Source of the DNA: Allodiplogaster sudhausi
Lineage: Eukaryota > Nematoda > Chromadorea > Rhabditida > Diplogasteridae
Length of the DNA: 64,000 nt
Assembly: GCA_945643635.1 (NCBI GenBank)
Contig: CALZFC010000078.1
Span: 1,402,501 to 1,466,500, forward strand
Direction of reading: 5' to 3'
Shown here: positions 23,200-36,600 of the stretch, one piece after another
How the letters are laid out: the number at the start of each line of letters is the position of its first letter
Position numbering within the stretch: the stretch's first letter is position 1
Made by a program: the position numbers and the translations under genes
The notes under the pieces: model-generated
Databases searched by the model: none
What the model saw: the letters and a program-made list of their open reading frames with translations, nothing else
Told to the model about the DNA's origin: nothing

Positions 23200-24334
23200 G
23201 AATCTTTCTTTTGATGTATGATTCGGCATGTGAAAACGTTTCTGAAGTACTTTTTTAAGCCTTCTTATTATACAGAACGAAATTTCCCATATAAATCCAA
23301 ACTTTTAATAAAATTATGTATGAAACATTTGAAGATCTCCATGAGAGCTCTTAGATGATATACTTACGATTTTGTAATGTTAAGATTGAGCGTAGTTATG
23401 GATCGACGAATGCGCTTGCACTTTGTCTCGGCGACCGAAAATGCGCCATTTTGACCGACTCGGGCGCATTTTTCGCAAGGTGTGCCTATCGGAATTTTTT
23501 AAATGAAAATTAATTCTTGTAGCAAATTTCACGCGCTACAACATATCAAAAAACTGCAAGGTACACTTTCCATAAATGAACAAAAATTTGCCAAAAAGTG
23601 GTCATAAAAATGTTCAGGGCCGTGTTTTGGGTCGAAAATGGATTTTTTGAAAAAAAATTTTACCCAAGATCAAAATTGAAGTGCGTCCAACGGGCTATCG
23701 AACAGTATCTCGAACAGTATCTTTGTTTTCGTGAAATTCGGAAAATTAGAAAGTTATGGTTCATCATATTTTGAAGGGTACTGTACTGTTTCTCAAACGG
23801 AATTTTTCTGAAAAAAATTTAAATGTACGGCATGTTGTAGAGGACGTCGAGTTGTATTGGTGAGCCAATTTTCATAAACGAAATTGAAAAAAAATTCCCC
23901 AGGGCAGCACTCAATAATGCCTTGCTCGACTCTTATGGAGAGGCTGTCTTAACTGACGTGTTGAACCGTTTTTGAGACGGTATTTGATAAAGATGTAGAA
24001 AAGTCTCATGAGGGATTCCGGATATCGCTGGCTGTATTTTAGCATCGGATAGAGGCTATCCTTCATTTCTCAATCTCCTCTCTCTTTTGTACACACACAT
24101 ATACACCTTCATAATAAATTCAGTGCGTTTTTGTGTAGACCTTTATTTTCTATTTGTTTATTGGCCGAGATAAAATGGAAAGAAAACGAATCAACAACAA
24201 GGAAGAATTATTCATATTGTCTCGCACGACAAATACATTCAGTTCTGCATGTCCTTTCATTATACATATGTACAAGAACATAAAATTTCCCGAAACACTC
24301 TTTGCCTTTAAACTTTTCTTTCATACATTCTCCA

Positions 24335-24367
<33 letters not shown>

Positions 24368-24391
24368 TTTTCTCTCTCTCTCTCTCTCATT
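23200..24391. other. Spacer with an unexplained block
   Basis: Intergenic between the REEP copy and P450 D. The stretch about 23390-24050 is not AT-rich simple DNA, contains many CGA/TCG steps and TTTTTGAAAAAAAATTT-like islands, and has no counterpart upstream of the intact REEP. It may be an inserted element, but I see no ends. AATAAA on the minus strand near 24143-24165 suits the P450 D poly(A) signal. Confidence 0.4.
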
Positions 24392-25593
24392 TCAAGCACT
24401 ATTCCTCTGTCGTAGCCGGCACTGGAATGCCTCTGGCTTTGTCCCCGAGAAGAGCGCCTGTCGCGTGCTCGGGAGTTTGTTAGGTTCTTCTGGCAAAATC
24501 TGAAGGACGAGTAAATAAAATTACGAAGACAAATAATTAATATTAAAAAAATTTGTTGCATTTAGTAATACCCAAAAATTAAAAATAAAAATAAAAATTT
24601 CCACCAACCTCGAATCGATTAAGCAGATTGGCGAGGAAGAGATAAAGCTCGACGCGCGCGAGACCCTCGCCGGGGCACGCGCGTTTCCCGACCGAGAAGG
24701 GCATGAACTGCTCGATCTTGCGCGGATTTCCCGCGGCGTCCACAAAGTTGTCAGGATTAAAGCGCGATGGATTCGGGAAAAGCTGCGAGAAGTCACATTG
24801 ATTTTCGCTAAATTTTGTCATTCACACTACCTAATAATATTCATAAAGAATTTTTTTTTAAAGAATATGTTATTTCAAGGATGCAATAAATAAAAGATGA
24901 TTGCTTAAACAAAATTGAACAAGCTAAAAATTATGATAATTTAATAAAAAGAAATTGAAATCCAACCTTTTCGTCGTAGAGCATTAGCGAGATCTGCGGA
25001 CAGATTGGCGTGCCCTTCTGAATGCGATGCCCCGCGACAACCACTTCGCGGCCCGTCTTACGGAGCAGATTCTGGGGGATGATGTTGGCGCAGCGCTGTG
25101 TTTCCTTCAAGGTTGTTCATGTACATCCGCTCCCTCGCTCTCTCTCACTCTCTTACTCTCTCTCTCTCTCTCTCTCTTGCTCTCTTTTTCTCTCTCTCTC
25201 TCACTCTCTTGCTCTCGCTTTCTCTCGCTCTCTCTCTCTCTCACTCTCTCAATCACTTCCTCTCTCTCTCGCTCTCTCTTTCTCTCGCCCTCTGTCACTC
25301 TCTCTCTCTCTTCGTCCCTCAGTGCTCTCTCATTCTGTTCCTTATCTTGTCCTCCTTCCTCTTTTCCCTCTAACATTAATGATCGCATTGATGTAAGGCA
25401 GCCTGCTTCGATCTTCGAGATCTACAAGGCGACTCGAGCCAATGACGCGGTCGAGTTCGTCGTGCGCACGCGATTGCACCTGACAATGAATACGCTTTTG
25501 ACTCTAATGGTATTAAATCTAACGATTTTTTTCCCTTTACGCCTTCCTGAGACAGTGTACAATATAAAATAAAGTTGCTATAAAGTTTAAATA

Positions 25594-25637
<44 letters not shown>

Positions 25638-28600
25638 TATGTGCAGTGGAATGTCGACTTCACAAGATGACTTTTCATTTAGACACACTTTTAAGAAATA
25701 TCATCCTTTTTCAATAATTTATATAACTGTTATTGAGAAACTTTTTAAGGCGAAATTCTGTGCAAAAAGAGCTTTGGAGAATGCGTTAAAAAGAAGAAGA
25801 AGAAGAAGAAAGAAACTGACGTCAGGATTATGAATAAGATGAACGACGGCCCACGCGAGAGTCGACGCTGTCGTCTCGAGGCCGGCGAGCCAAAGGTCGA
25901 AGCAGACATTCTCCAGCTGCTTGCGGCTTCAAAGTATTCATTTAAAAAGTATCTTTTGTATAACTAATTAATAGTGTAAAAACTGTAGGTTGCAATTATT
26001 TATCGCTTGACGCAGCATCAGAAAACCATCGTGTCTTCGTACTTAATTTCTTCTTCTTCTTCTTCTACTTCTTTTCTCTCCATATGAACACTAATAATTT
26101 CAAGTAAAAAAGCGCAGGATATTAAATGTCGCAGTTCAAACACCCGCAGCGTGAAAATAGCACACGCATGAATGAGAGTGCGAAAGAACGCGGCAATTTC
26201 AAATCTCATAACTTTTTTGGTGATCTCCCTCCTTTAAACAAATTAGTAGCAAAATGATTGACCGCAGTTCATATGTGTTTGTTTGTATGTATGTGTGCTA
26301 AAACGCAAACACTGTTTGCATAATCGATTTCAATTTTCCTGACTGTTGTAACAACATCTTTCTAAATGACATGCTCTCTTTCCCTTGTGTCAAACATGAA
26401 GGTGCGAATTGAAGACTGAGCTTTTTCGGTTCCTTGAACTAGCCAACTGACTGGAAGGTCGTGTCTTCCTCGCCTTCGCGCGCTCGCATCTCCTTGAGAT
26501 AGGCCTCGCAAAAGTCGGATGAACCCTCGGAGTCAAAGTCAATGTCAGCCTCGTGATTCTTGATCTGGAAGGGCGATGATATATAAATGATCTACTTGAC
26601 AAATAAAGAATAGCTATTTATAACAGTACTATTCATTATAATAATGATTACAAAATAAAATGCGTACCTGTTTGGCGAAAAACGCAAAAACGGCATCTTT
26701 CACATCGCGGAACACCTGGAGACGACGTCCAAAGAAGGGAATTTTGCTGAAAAAAGTGTGGATATTATGAGCAGTTCTACCTGCTTTCTTTAACAAATGA
26801 GTTTTAAAAAATGTACGAATAAAAAGAGCGAAGGAAATTTTGTAAAAAAAAAAGATGTCATGTGTGACTCTTACCACAGGATTGGCACGGAGAACGCGAC
26901 CATAGTGAGCGGGTCTGAGAATGCGCGCGTTTGCTTGTTCAGAAGATCGCGAAGCTCGAAGAACTCGGAGACGTTCGTCTGCATTGGGGAGTTTTTTTAT
27001 TTTTTTTTTTTTTACAAATTCTTTTACGAATTGAGAGAGCCTCGGCAAGCTCCGCTCACCAAGTTTACGAATATTTTTTTCCGCGTTTAAGAGACACACG
27101 ATTTTCGTTGAATTCTTACCGAATTAGTACACTGCACTATTAGTTATCTTTTCCTCGTAACTATCAATAAAATAAGAATTCATTTTTTTCATTCTTTACC
27201 TCATCAAAGCGATAGCCGAAGATGGTCGAATTGATGACCGAACCAACTGTTCGATCGATAAGATCGCTAATCTATAAAATAACATTGATTCTGTCTTTTA
27301 CTAGATAATAAACAATGCGAAAAAAAACAGTTGAAAAAGTTAAGGTAAACCTTGAAAGCACCGCATTTCGCATTGTCCTCAAACATTTGAAGCATATGCG
27401 ACGCTTCTGCTAACACCTGTATCGATTTTCGATTGATTTTATTAATCGACAAAAAACTTATGAAAAATAAAACCAGAATTTTTCATGTTTTACAAAAAAA
27501 AATAAAATGTTTTATTAAGATTGATTGAAAAAAATTAAAGTTAAATCAATAATAAATAAATAAAGTCGCAGACTCGATCTTGCATGGCTGCCTTGCCGAG
27601 CCCGAAATCGCGTAGAGTGTGCAGCGCGAAGCGTCGCTGCTCGAGCCATACCTGCCCAGACGCATCGATCACGCCGTAGTTGCCGTCTTTAAATTGTTTT
27701 AAATTCAATTTTCCCGCCAATTTTGACTTTTCAAATCCATCTCGGTCCCGTATGGAAGACTGGCATTCTAGTAGAGACAGCATTCACTCACCTCTAAAGA
27801 GCTCGTTGAGCTGGCCGAAATGGTGTCGATCAGCGTAAGCGTCGCCTTCCTTTATGAAGGCTTCCTGGGAGAAAAAAAAATGCAATTTAAATTACTAATT
27901 AAATTATTAAGTATTAATAAAAAATATTTAAAAAAAACCTTTTTTACCTTAATGGTTTTACCTTAATGGTTTTACTTTAATGGTTTTACCTTAATGGTAT
28001 CCCAGTCGTTGACAGTAACGATGGCCTGTGCGCCTATCCAGTACGTGTACACAGCGCCATACTGCTCCTTCCATCCCTGGAACAAGATTGTATCTCTCTT
28101 TCTCTCGCACTGTCGCTCACTCTCTCTCTCTCTCAATTGTTTACTCTCGTTCTTCTGCTCTCTCGTTCTCTATCTCTCTCTATCACCCTCTATCTCTTTC
28201 TGCTCTTCTCACCCACACCGTTCTCAAAAGGTGACAGCAAACAACAATCTCCAGCGATCTTTCATAATATCAATTGAAGTTTTCGATAATTAATAAAGTT
28301 ATAATTAGGACTAATCAAGAGAAAGAAAGCACACTTTGCTATTGCAGAGAACAAGAACAAAGTGAGAAATTATTAAAAAAAAAAGCGGGGAAAATAAAGA
28401 AAGAAAAAAGTTACTTTGAGGGAGTTGAGCCCCGGTCCATCTCGAAGCATCGGAATAATGTTGCCGATGAGCGGCACTGGCAAAGGGCCTAAACTATATA
28501 TATGTATGTACATATATATAGTTGGTCAACTCTGTATTAGGAAAGCGTTTTTTAAAGGGAAGTATTATCAGACGAAACTTTGCGATCATACATAAATTAA

Positions 28601-29013
28601 GCAATGAATTATCCTAGTTATATATAGAAGGGGGAATCCTTTCGCAAGAGGAATCATACGATTTGAAGAATCAAGATCACATTTGTATCAAACCGCGCTC
28701 AAGTTGTTTCCTGGTCTCGCTCTTCGCCGACTTCTCTATTAGTTATAAATTTGTCAGCAATTTTGGTGCAAGGGGCAATTTAGACAGAGGCGAACACAGA
28801 GACTGGATCATGGTGTTCGCGGCTTGGTCTAGATGATTTGTTTTCGTCAGATACCTCCTTTAAGTTCGTATTCATGCATAGATACATATTTAGTTTCCAG
28901 CAGTCATTGTGTTTTAGTTAAGAAATCCAACCTGGTGGATAGTTGCGTCGCTTCCAGTAGAGTTCATAGAACAGGCCGGCTGCGATCGCGGTGAAGAGAA
29001 GAAAGAGGAGCAT
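24392..29013 (-). CDS. Cytochrome P450 D, CYP33-like, complete
   Basis: Heme monooxygenase of the ER; substrate unknown. Exons in coding order: 28932-29013, 28415-28488, 27990-28076, 27792-27864, 27574-27686, 27351-27416, 27200-27271, 26875-26978, 26668-26746, 26452-26564, 25821-25926, 25375-25479, 24967-25104, 24609-24782, 24392-24499; 497 aa, all introns GT-AG, all phases agree. Seen: anchor MLLFLLFTAIAAGLFYELYW, proline hinge NYPPGP, WLEQRR, RDFGLGK, I-helix AGLETT, ETQR, FNPDNF, and [10 protein letters not shown] with heme Cys440. It ends CRLRQRNSA. No lesion found; this is the cleanest P450 of the window. Its 3' end was the source of the fragment at 21460-21827. Intron 1 holds a MITE. 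It is divergent from the V-ATPase gene. Confidence 0.94.
25130..25370. repeat. (CT)n microsatellite in P450 D intron 12
   Basis: Polypyrimidine on the + strand (GA-rich in the transcript) with TTGCTCTC and CACTCTC interruptions. Confidence 0.9.
25594..25632. repeat. (AT)n microsatellite in P450 D intron 11
   Basis: Pure AT run ending in ATGTACATATGTGC. Confidence 0.9.
28552..28863. mobile_element. MITE in P450 D intron 1, related to the TTAAAGGA family
   Basis: Left end TTAAAGGGAAGTATTATCAG then ACGAAAC. Right end GTTTTCGTCAGATACCTCCTT then TAA. The ends are imperfect inverted repeats and share TTAAAGG...GTATC with the element at 17941-18230. About 312 bp, no coding frame. Confidence 0.65.
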
Positions 29014-29356
29014 TTTTTAGAAGCCTGAATTTGACAAAAATGTATGTACATATACATATACATACATATTTATGTAAATACATACGCGTTTACAGCAAAT
29101 ATATTAATAGTAAAAATGCGGGAATGGGGTGACTAGAGAGGGTGTGTTTCTATTTTCATACCCTAAACCCTAGGCATGCGTAACTGCCGAATGACATTCT
29201 GAAAGATTCTTTTCTTGCGATGGAAAAAAGAACTCTAATGCGGGAGCACATTCAAAGCTGTTTATCAGTTGGTCTCGGCTCGTATAAATGAGAACAGAGC
29301 GTGATTCGATACACCATATGCATGTATCTTACTCCTTCTTATCTTCCAGCCTTGCC

Positions 29357-29397
<41 letters not shown>

Positions 29398-30737
29398 TTT
29401 CTCATGCAATCTCTGTTTATGTCTATGTCTCCCTACTTCAAGAATAGAACTCACGAGTAAGCCAAAAATAAGGGAAATCTGTGATTTCTGACCGTGATAA
29501 TCACCACTCTCCTTCCAAACGTTATATTTTTGATATCTCAGTTATAAATCAGAAATACTCAAATTGCGATAATGGATAGCCGGAACTGGAAAGGATTGCG
29601 AAAACACAAGAATGAGTATGAAATGAACTTTTACGGGGCGGACTTTGGCTTTTTGAGTGTTTCGCAATGCTCTTCAAGGAATTCAGTTGTTTTCTTCTTC
29701 TCTTCCTTATTCAATCTTTCATTCACCGCGCTCAACGTCCAAACGAACAATGTTATTAAAAATAAAATATGAACAATATAAGAGAAGTTCACTGTGACGA
29801 GGAACGAGTTCCTGCCGCCACTTTCATCGATATTGGCGAAAGAACAGAAAAGCAACAGGCTAGAGATCTTTGTTTGTTTGCGCACCACTCTCATTTCTTA
29901 CTTTTTCTTTCTTCTCTTTCTTCGTCTTCTTCGCCATTTCTTAACTCCCTGTGACTCGAAAAATGTGTTTGATTTATGTAACTCGGAGACAGAAACAAGA
30001 CAATGTTGTTGTGTGCTGTACAATGCATCATTGAACATTTACAAATAGACAATGAAAAAAAACCACTCGCATTGATGTGATGTACTTACTGGAGCACAAA
30101 GTATTCGAGTAAAAAATCATTAGCACATGTATATGTATATGTAAGAGTATTATAGCTTCATATAAAAAAACAAAACATTATTTTACAGACTGAATACTTC
30201 AAATAAGAATACTTCGCCTTATTGTTGAAACATCCGGAAAGAATTCTTTATTGTTATTTTTGTTATCTGCTGTCATTTGATGTCAACGTATAAAAAAAGT
30301 AATTTGAAGATGATGTAATATGAAATAATGATTGAAAAACGATGAAAAACGACGCACTTTGTTTCTTGAATCTTCGTCATGAACGGGAATTTTGCTCGCA
30401 GATTGGAAGTGGGAAAGGAGGAAGACAAAGAATGAGAGGCAAGCGATGCCGAGAGGATGTCTTGTGAACAATGAGAGCTCTTGTACTATCTGCACACCGA
30501 ATAGTATTTTACAAAAGACATATTAATTTCACCTTCCTAATTACATTTTTCTTTTCAAGATCTTTTCAGCCTTTGTTATTTCATGAAATTCAAGATGTTT
30601 TACTCACAACTTTCATTCCCGTTCTTCTTCGTTTCGGTGGCAAGGAATCGAAGAACTTCTGCGCCTTTCCCTGAATGTTATGCAGTCTATGTTTTCTGAG
30701 AACATAACTATTCGTATCTTTTTTCGAAGGGAAGACA
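29014..30737. other. Divergent intergenic region, P450 D / V-ATPase
   Basis: About 1.7 kb that must hold both promoters. It contains a pure CT run (29358-29404), several TACATATGTA-type palindromes near 29040-29070, and AT-rich DNA. A minus-strand frame at 29631-29894 has one hydrophobic stretch, but no splice or family support. No confident regulatory site. Confidence 0.5.
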
Positions 30738-32335
30738 ATGTCCTACGATCTCAAGGCCGCAGAGAACGCTGCTTACGGGCCATTCTTCGGCTATCTTGGC
30801 ATTGCGCTCGCGCAGGTTGCTGAATTTTTCTTTATTTTCTTAAATTTCCTGCTTATTATAATAAAAAAACCAGTATTGATTTATAAACTTAAAATTAGCG
30901 TCTAAATTAGCGCCATTCTGAATATGTTTTGCCTGATTTTTGAAAAAAAAAACCAAAACGTTCCCGCCCGCACTTTTAGGGTCTCACCGTGCTCGGCGCG
31001 GCGTATGGAACGGCCAAGTGCGCCGTGGGCATCTCGGCCATGAGCGTGCTTCGGCCCGAACTCATCATGAAGTCCGTTATGCCCGTCATTATGGCCGGCA
31101 TCATCGGCATCTACGGTCAGGGAGAGGTGGTATACTTGGGTGGGAGATTATGGTAGGGCAGTAGCTGTTTATCACTACGATATTAGATCAGACGGGCCTG
31201 GGTAAATGACATACATATGTATGTACATACGTATTTATATATTTCTATGTATCTCCTTGGAGACAGTTTGAAGCAGCTCCCGTATAGTTTGACTTTCGGT
31301 GGAAAATGGAATCTTAAAATTCGAGCAACATTTGTGCAAGCTTGCGATAAATGATGTATATGTATGTATATAAGTAAAGATGTGAAAAAAAAAATTATAA
31401 CTAACGTCTCTTCGTAGGCCTCGTCGTTTCAATGATCATTTCGAGCAAGATGCAGTCAGCAATGGACGGGTACACGTTGTACAAGGTTAAAAAAAATATT
31501 TTTTTTAAACTCCTTAACCGTGCCAACGAATAAAATATAAAAAAACCTAACTTTATGCAACATTTTATATGGCAAAAATAGTGCTATGGCGATTTATGAT
31601 GTACGTTTATAGAAGAATAAAAAAAAACGCTATTGGAGAATACTTCAAAATAATGCGAGGAATTCGGCTCTGACATTCGTGGGGACCGGAGTTTTTTTTG
31701 GCTGTCAGTTCATGGATTCCCTGTTCCACCACCACCAGGGCTTTGGCCACCTGGCGGCCGGCCTGACAGTGGGCGTCTGCGGATTGGGCGCGGGCTGGTC
31801 CATCGGCGTCGTCGGCGACGCGGGCGTCCGCGGCACGGCGCAGCAGCCGCGTCTCTACGTCGGCATGGTGCTCATTCTCATCTTCAGCGAGGTTTCCTTT
31901 TTTGCAATCTCATTTAAAGTAGCTAGTGAAAATTTGCATAAAATGTATGTTCTAAATTCCCACAAATATGATCCCAAAGTGGGCGCTAAAGCCGATAGGT
32001 ACATTGAAAAAGAGATAAGATATACCTCTGTTCATCGAGCGGATAAAACAAATATTGATAGCAGGAGCGCCTAAAACTTATTTTCTCAAGAGGATTAGTA
32101 TATAGGAGCCAAAAACTCCTTACCTGGCGAGAGAGCATGGGATCTCGAGGCACAATAGGCAGGAAAAAAATTGAAATAGATTTCAGTTTCGTGCCACTAT
32201 AAAATCCCATAAATTCAATGCTTCCTTATTGAAAACCCTCTTTCTTTGTTCAGTATGAATTATCCTCTTGGTCACTTTTAGGTTCTTGCGCTCTACGGAA
32301 TGATCGTCGCGCTCGTTATCTCGACGTCGAAATAG
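30738..32335 (+). CDS. vha-2/3: V-type proton ATPase 16-kDa proteolipid, subunit c
   Basis: Forms the rotating c-ring of the V0 sector that carries protons across endosomal, lysosomal and plasma membranes. Exons: 30738-30815, 30980-31115, 31418-31485, 31739-31891, 32282-32335; 162 aa, four GT-AG introns with agreeing phases. The N-terminus [20 protein letters not shown] and the block [20 protein letters not shown] are those of the animal subunit. Four membrane helices are visible. The proton-binding glutamate in LILIFSE is Glu145, the last residue of exon 4. The length is nearly that of C. elegans VHA-2/VHA-3 (161 aa), which I cannot tell apart here. TTTTTTCGAAG just before the start could be a 5' UTR or trans-splice acceptor. 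Confidence 0.96.
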
Positions 32336-32484
32336 AATGAGAAAGAGAGAAGAAGACTTTTACAAATTTTCAATTTTACAACAAAATAATTTTCTTTAAA
32401 AAAAAACTACCAACACTGTAGCATTTTCATTCTGAAACTCCTTTCTTGGTTTTTCCGATTCATGAGAATTACTGCTGGTTTTTC

Positions 32485-32490
32485 AATAAA
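32485..32490 (+). terminator. Poly(A) signal of the V-ATPase gene
   Basis: AATAAA followed by an A run, 150 bp after the stop. Confidence 0.55.
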
Positions 32491-33622
<1,132 letters not shown>

Positions 33623-36600
33623 ATGCTGTTTCTGCTGGCACTCATCATTGGCGCCGTGCTCTTCCATGAATTATACTGGAAACGCCGACGTTTGCCGCCA
33701 GGTAAAAAAATTATTTATTTATTCTTCTTCTTGTATTGTTCGTTTAAAATTTTCGCAGTTTTCTGTAAACGTATGGACAAAGAACTACGATTTAAAAAAA
33801 AAAAAAAACATATTAAAAGGTAACATATAAAAGCCATCCTCCAATCGCAGGCCCGCTGCCGCTTCCTCTCCTCGGCAACATACTCTCCATGTTCCGCGCA
33901 AGCAACAGCCTCAGTGTGCTCCATGTCAGCTAACAACCTCGTATCATCTTATCACCAGACTTGATTTGGCTGATATGAACATGCACACATTTCATTGCTT
34001 TCTATCAGCCATAGCCAAATTTAAGACGCCAAGTATATCTGCAGGCGTATTAATGAAAATAGGCAAATCAATGTATTATTTGGTATGCAAATGATTCACG
34101 TATTCTTCCTTACCATTTGGCTTATGCTCATAAATAGTCATGTAAAAAAAAATTCCGTTAAACACCTAGAGAAACGATGACTTTTCATCCAGAAATGGAA
34201 AGAACAATACGGCAACGTCTACTCGTACTGGCTGGGCACGACGCCCATTGTCGCGGTCAACGACTGGGCGTCCATCAAGGTTGTGGAAAAGGAGCACGAT
34301 TGGAATTTCCCTTAATTTTTATGACAACAAGCATTAAATTCACCTCTCCATAAATCGCATCTCTCGCCCGTGAATCGGGCAAAACGGCGCGAATTCAAAA
34401 ATGATTTTTGCTCTTTTAAATTAAAATGCAAATTTGCACAGGAAACCTTCATAAAAGACGGCGACACGTATGCTGACCGTGCCGTGTTTGGCAAATTCTC
34501 CGAAATGTGGCGAGGTACGTTCATTCCTTTTTTTACAAACCAAGGTAAATAAAAAATGAAAATAAATTTGAAATTCGCGCCTTATAAGAAATTTTTAAAT
34601 GTTAAAAAAATTTAGGCGGCAGTTTCGGCATCGTCGAAACGTCCGGGCACGTGTGGCAAGAGCAGCGTCGATTCGCGCTGACAACTCTACGCAACTTTGG
34701 CCTCGGCAAGGCGGCCATGCAGCAGAGGGTCAGTCAGGAAGCATTTCAGTCTATTTCAATTTCTGCTAAAAGCTTACTTTTTAATTTTTCGTTTCACATA
34801 CACAATTGTAACTTTCAGAACAACTTTGAATGAAATAATAGAAATATTTACATATATTCTGCGATAAATACTAAATAAAAGTTTGTATTATAAAATTACA
34901 TATATAAACATTATCGTTTACGCTTTGCTTTTGAAGGTTCTCGCTGAAGCGGAATACATGCTACGTGTTCTTGAAGAGGACGGAAAAGCCGGTCCGATCA
35001 AGGTTCGTCCTTCTCACTCTCTCTCTCTCTCTTTCTATCTCTCTCTCTAACACACTTTCTCTTTTTGTATGTTCCTTTTCACACTATATTATCTTCTTCT
35101 CGTTTTTCACACTCTCGAAAAAAAAATAAAAAGAATTTTTCCTCCAGATTACCAGCTATTTGGACAGAACTGTCGGCTCCGTCATCAATCTCGTGATATT
35201 CGGCTATCGCTTTGATGATGTTAGTTTCTTTGTGTCTTTAAGATATTTTTAATTTACTTGATTAATAATTAACTTCAGCAACAAAAAAATAGATTTTAGC
35301 ACAAGACATTTACAGAAACACACAATTAGCAAGTGACCATGCATTTCTGCTTTAAAACCTGTGTCCTGAAAAAAACACCGTTATCATATGTATGTATGTT
35401 CAGTTTTTTCGCTGTTTATCTCTTTAAATGTTACTTTAAGGATAGATTAGAGTTTTTTGCTTGTCGAGGGAAGTAGCGATGTCAGGCTGCCTTGACAGAC
35501 TACTTACTCACAGACATTTCCAATTGAAAAAAAAATTAGACGAAAATGCACATCACTGTCTCGAATTGTTCAAGAAACCTAAAACCTTTGTCTCCTCCAG
35601 GAGAATTACGCAGAGTTCTATCGGCTTCGTCAAATGTTTGGCGAGCAGGAAAAGGCCACAAAGAATCCTGCTGTCATGATGATGGTTTTCTGCATGCCGT
35701 TGAGGCGCGTATCCTCTCTCTCTCTCTTTTTCCTGTGAACTAATTTAGTTCTACTTCACTTATTTTGAAATGTTCGCATTAATTGTTATATCGTTTAATT
35801 CGTGTTACATTTTCAGACATCTTCCATACTTCAAGGACAAGTACAATCTCATGTGGAAGATTCGCGACGAGCTCTTTGGCTTCATCAATAAACAGGCAAG
35901 GGAACAAGCGCCGTTATTTTGCAAAAAAAAAATTACAAAGGTTGTTTTCATCTAACAATGCGGTGCTAAATTATTGTAACAATATACTACAACTACTGCG
36001 TCGGAACGCAAAGTGTTAATTCGCAGTAAGCTAATTCGATATATTCTGCTCCAACTACAACGGGACACAAATTGCAAATTCGTTCTTTATTCTAATTCGT
36101 AGATTTCGATATTCGTAGATTGCTGCCCACCGCAAAGAGATCGACTACGAGTCGGAGTCATCTTCCGACTTTTGCGAGGCGTATCTCAAGGAGATGCACG
36201 CGCACGAAGACGAGGCTGATTCGACATTCTTGTACGGTATTTTCAAAATACAACTTAATTTAATTAATAAACTAATTGATTAGAGAATCTACTTAGCATT
36301 GCTTGTCCCCTATTGACCGGGTTTGCGCGGAGCGGCGGGGTGGGCGGTGGGGGTGAGATTTTGGGGTGCGGTTTTTTTAGGATGGAAAATGACTATTGGG
36401 GCTACGATATGGTATGGGTTTCGGATTTTTGGGATTTGGGTTTGGGGGTGGCGCCCAAGTTGCAACTTTTTGGCGCGCGCTTGCGCTGGGTTGGCAACTT
36501 TGAGCGTTTGCATCTTTTGAATGGAGAGGAATTGGGTGAGGAAAAAAACAGTGGCTGATAGGGAATGTCTTCAAGATTAATAGGACACAAATTGGGCAAA

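Noticed and set aside
29158..29175. CCCTAAACCCTAGG resembling a telomere repeat
   Set aside because: Only two imperfect units of the plant-type motif; nematode telomeres use TTAGGC. Chance match.
29631..29894. Minus-strand 87-residue frame with a hydrophobic stretch between P450 D and the V-ATPase gene
   Set aside because: No family resemblance, no splice context, and ordinary AT-rich composition. It could be a small gene, but I cannot support it.
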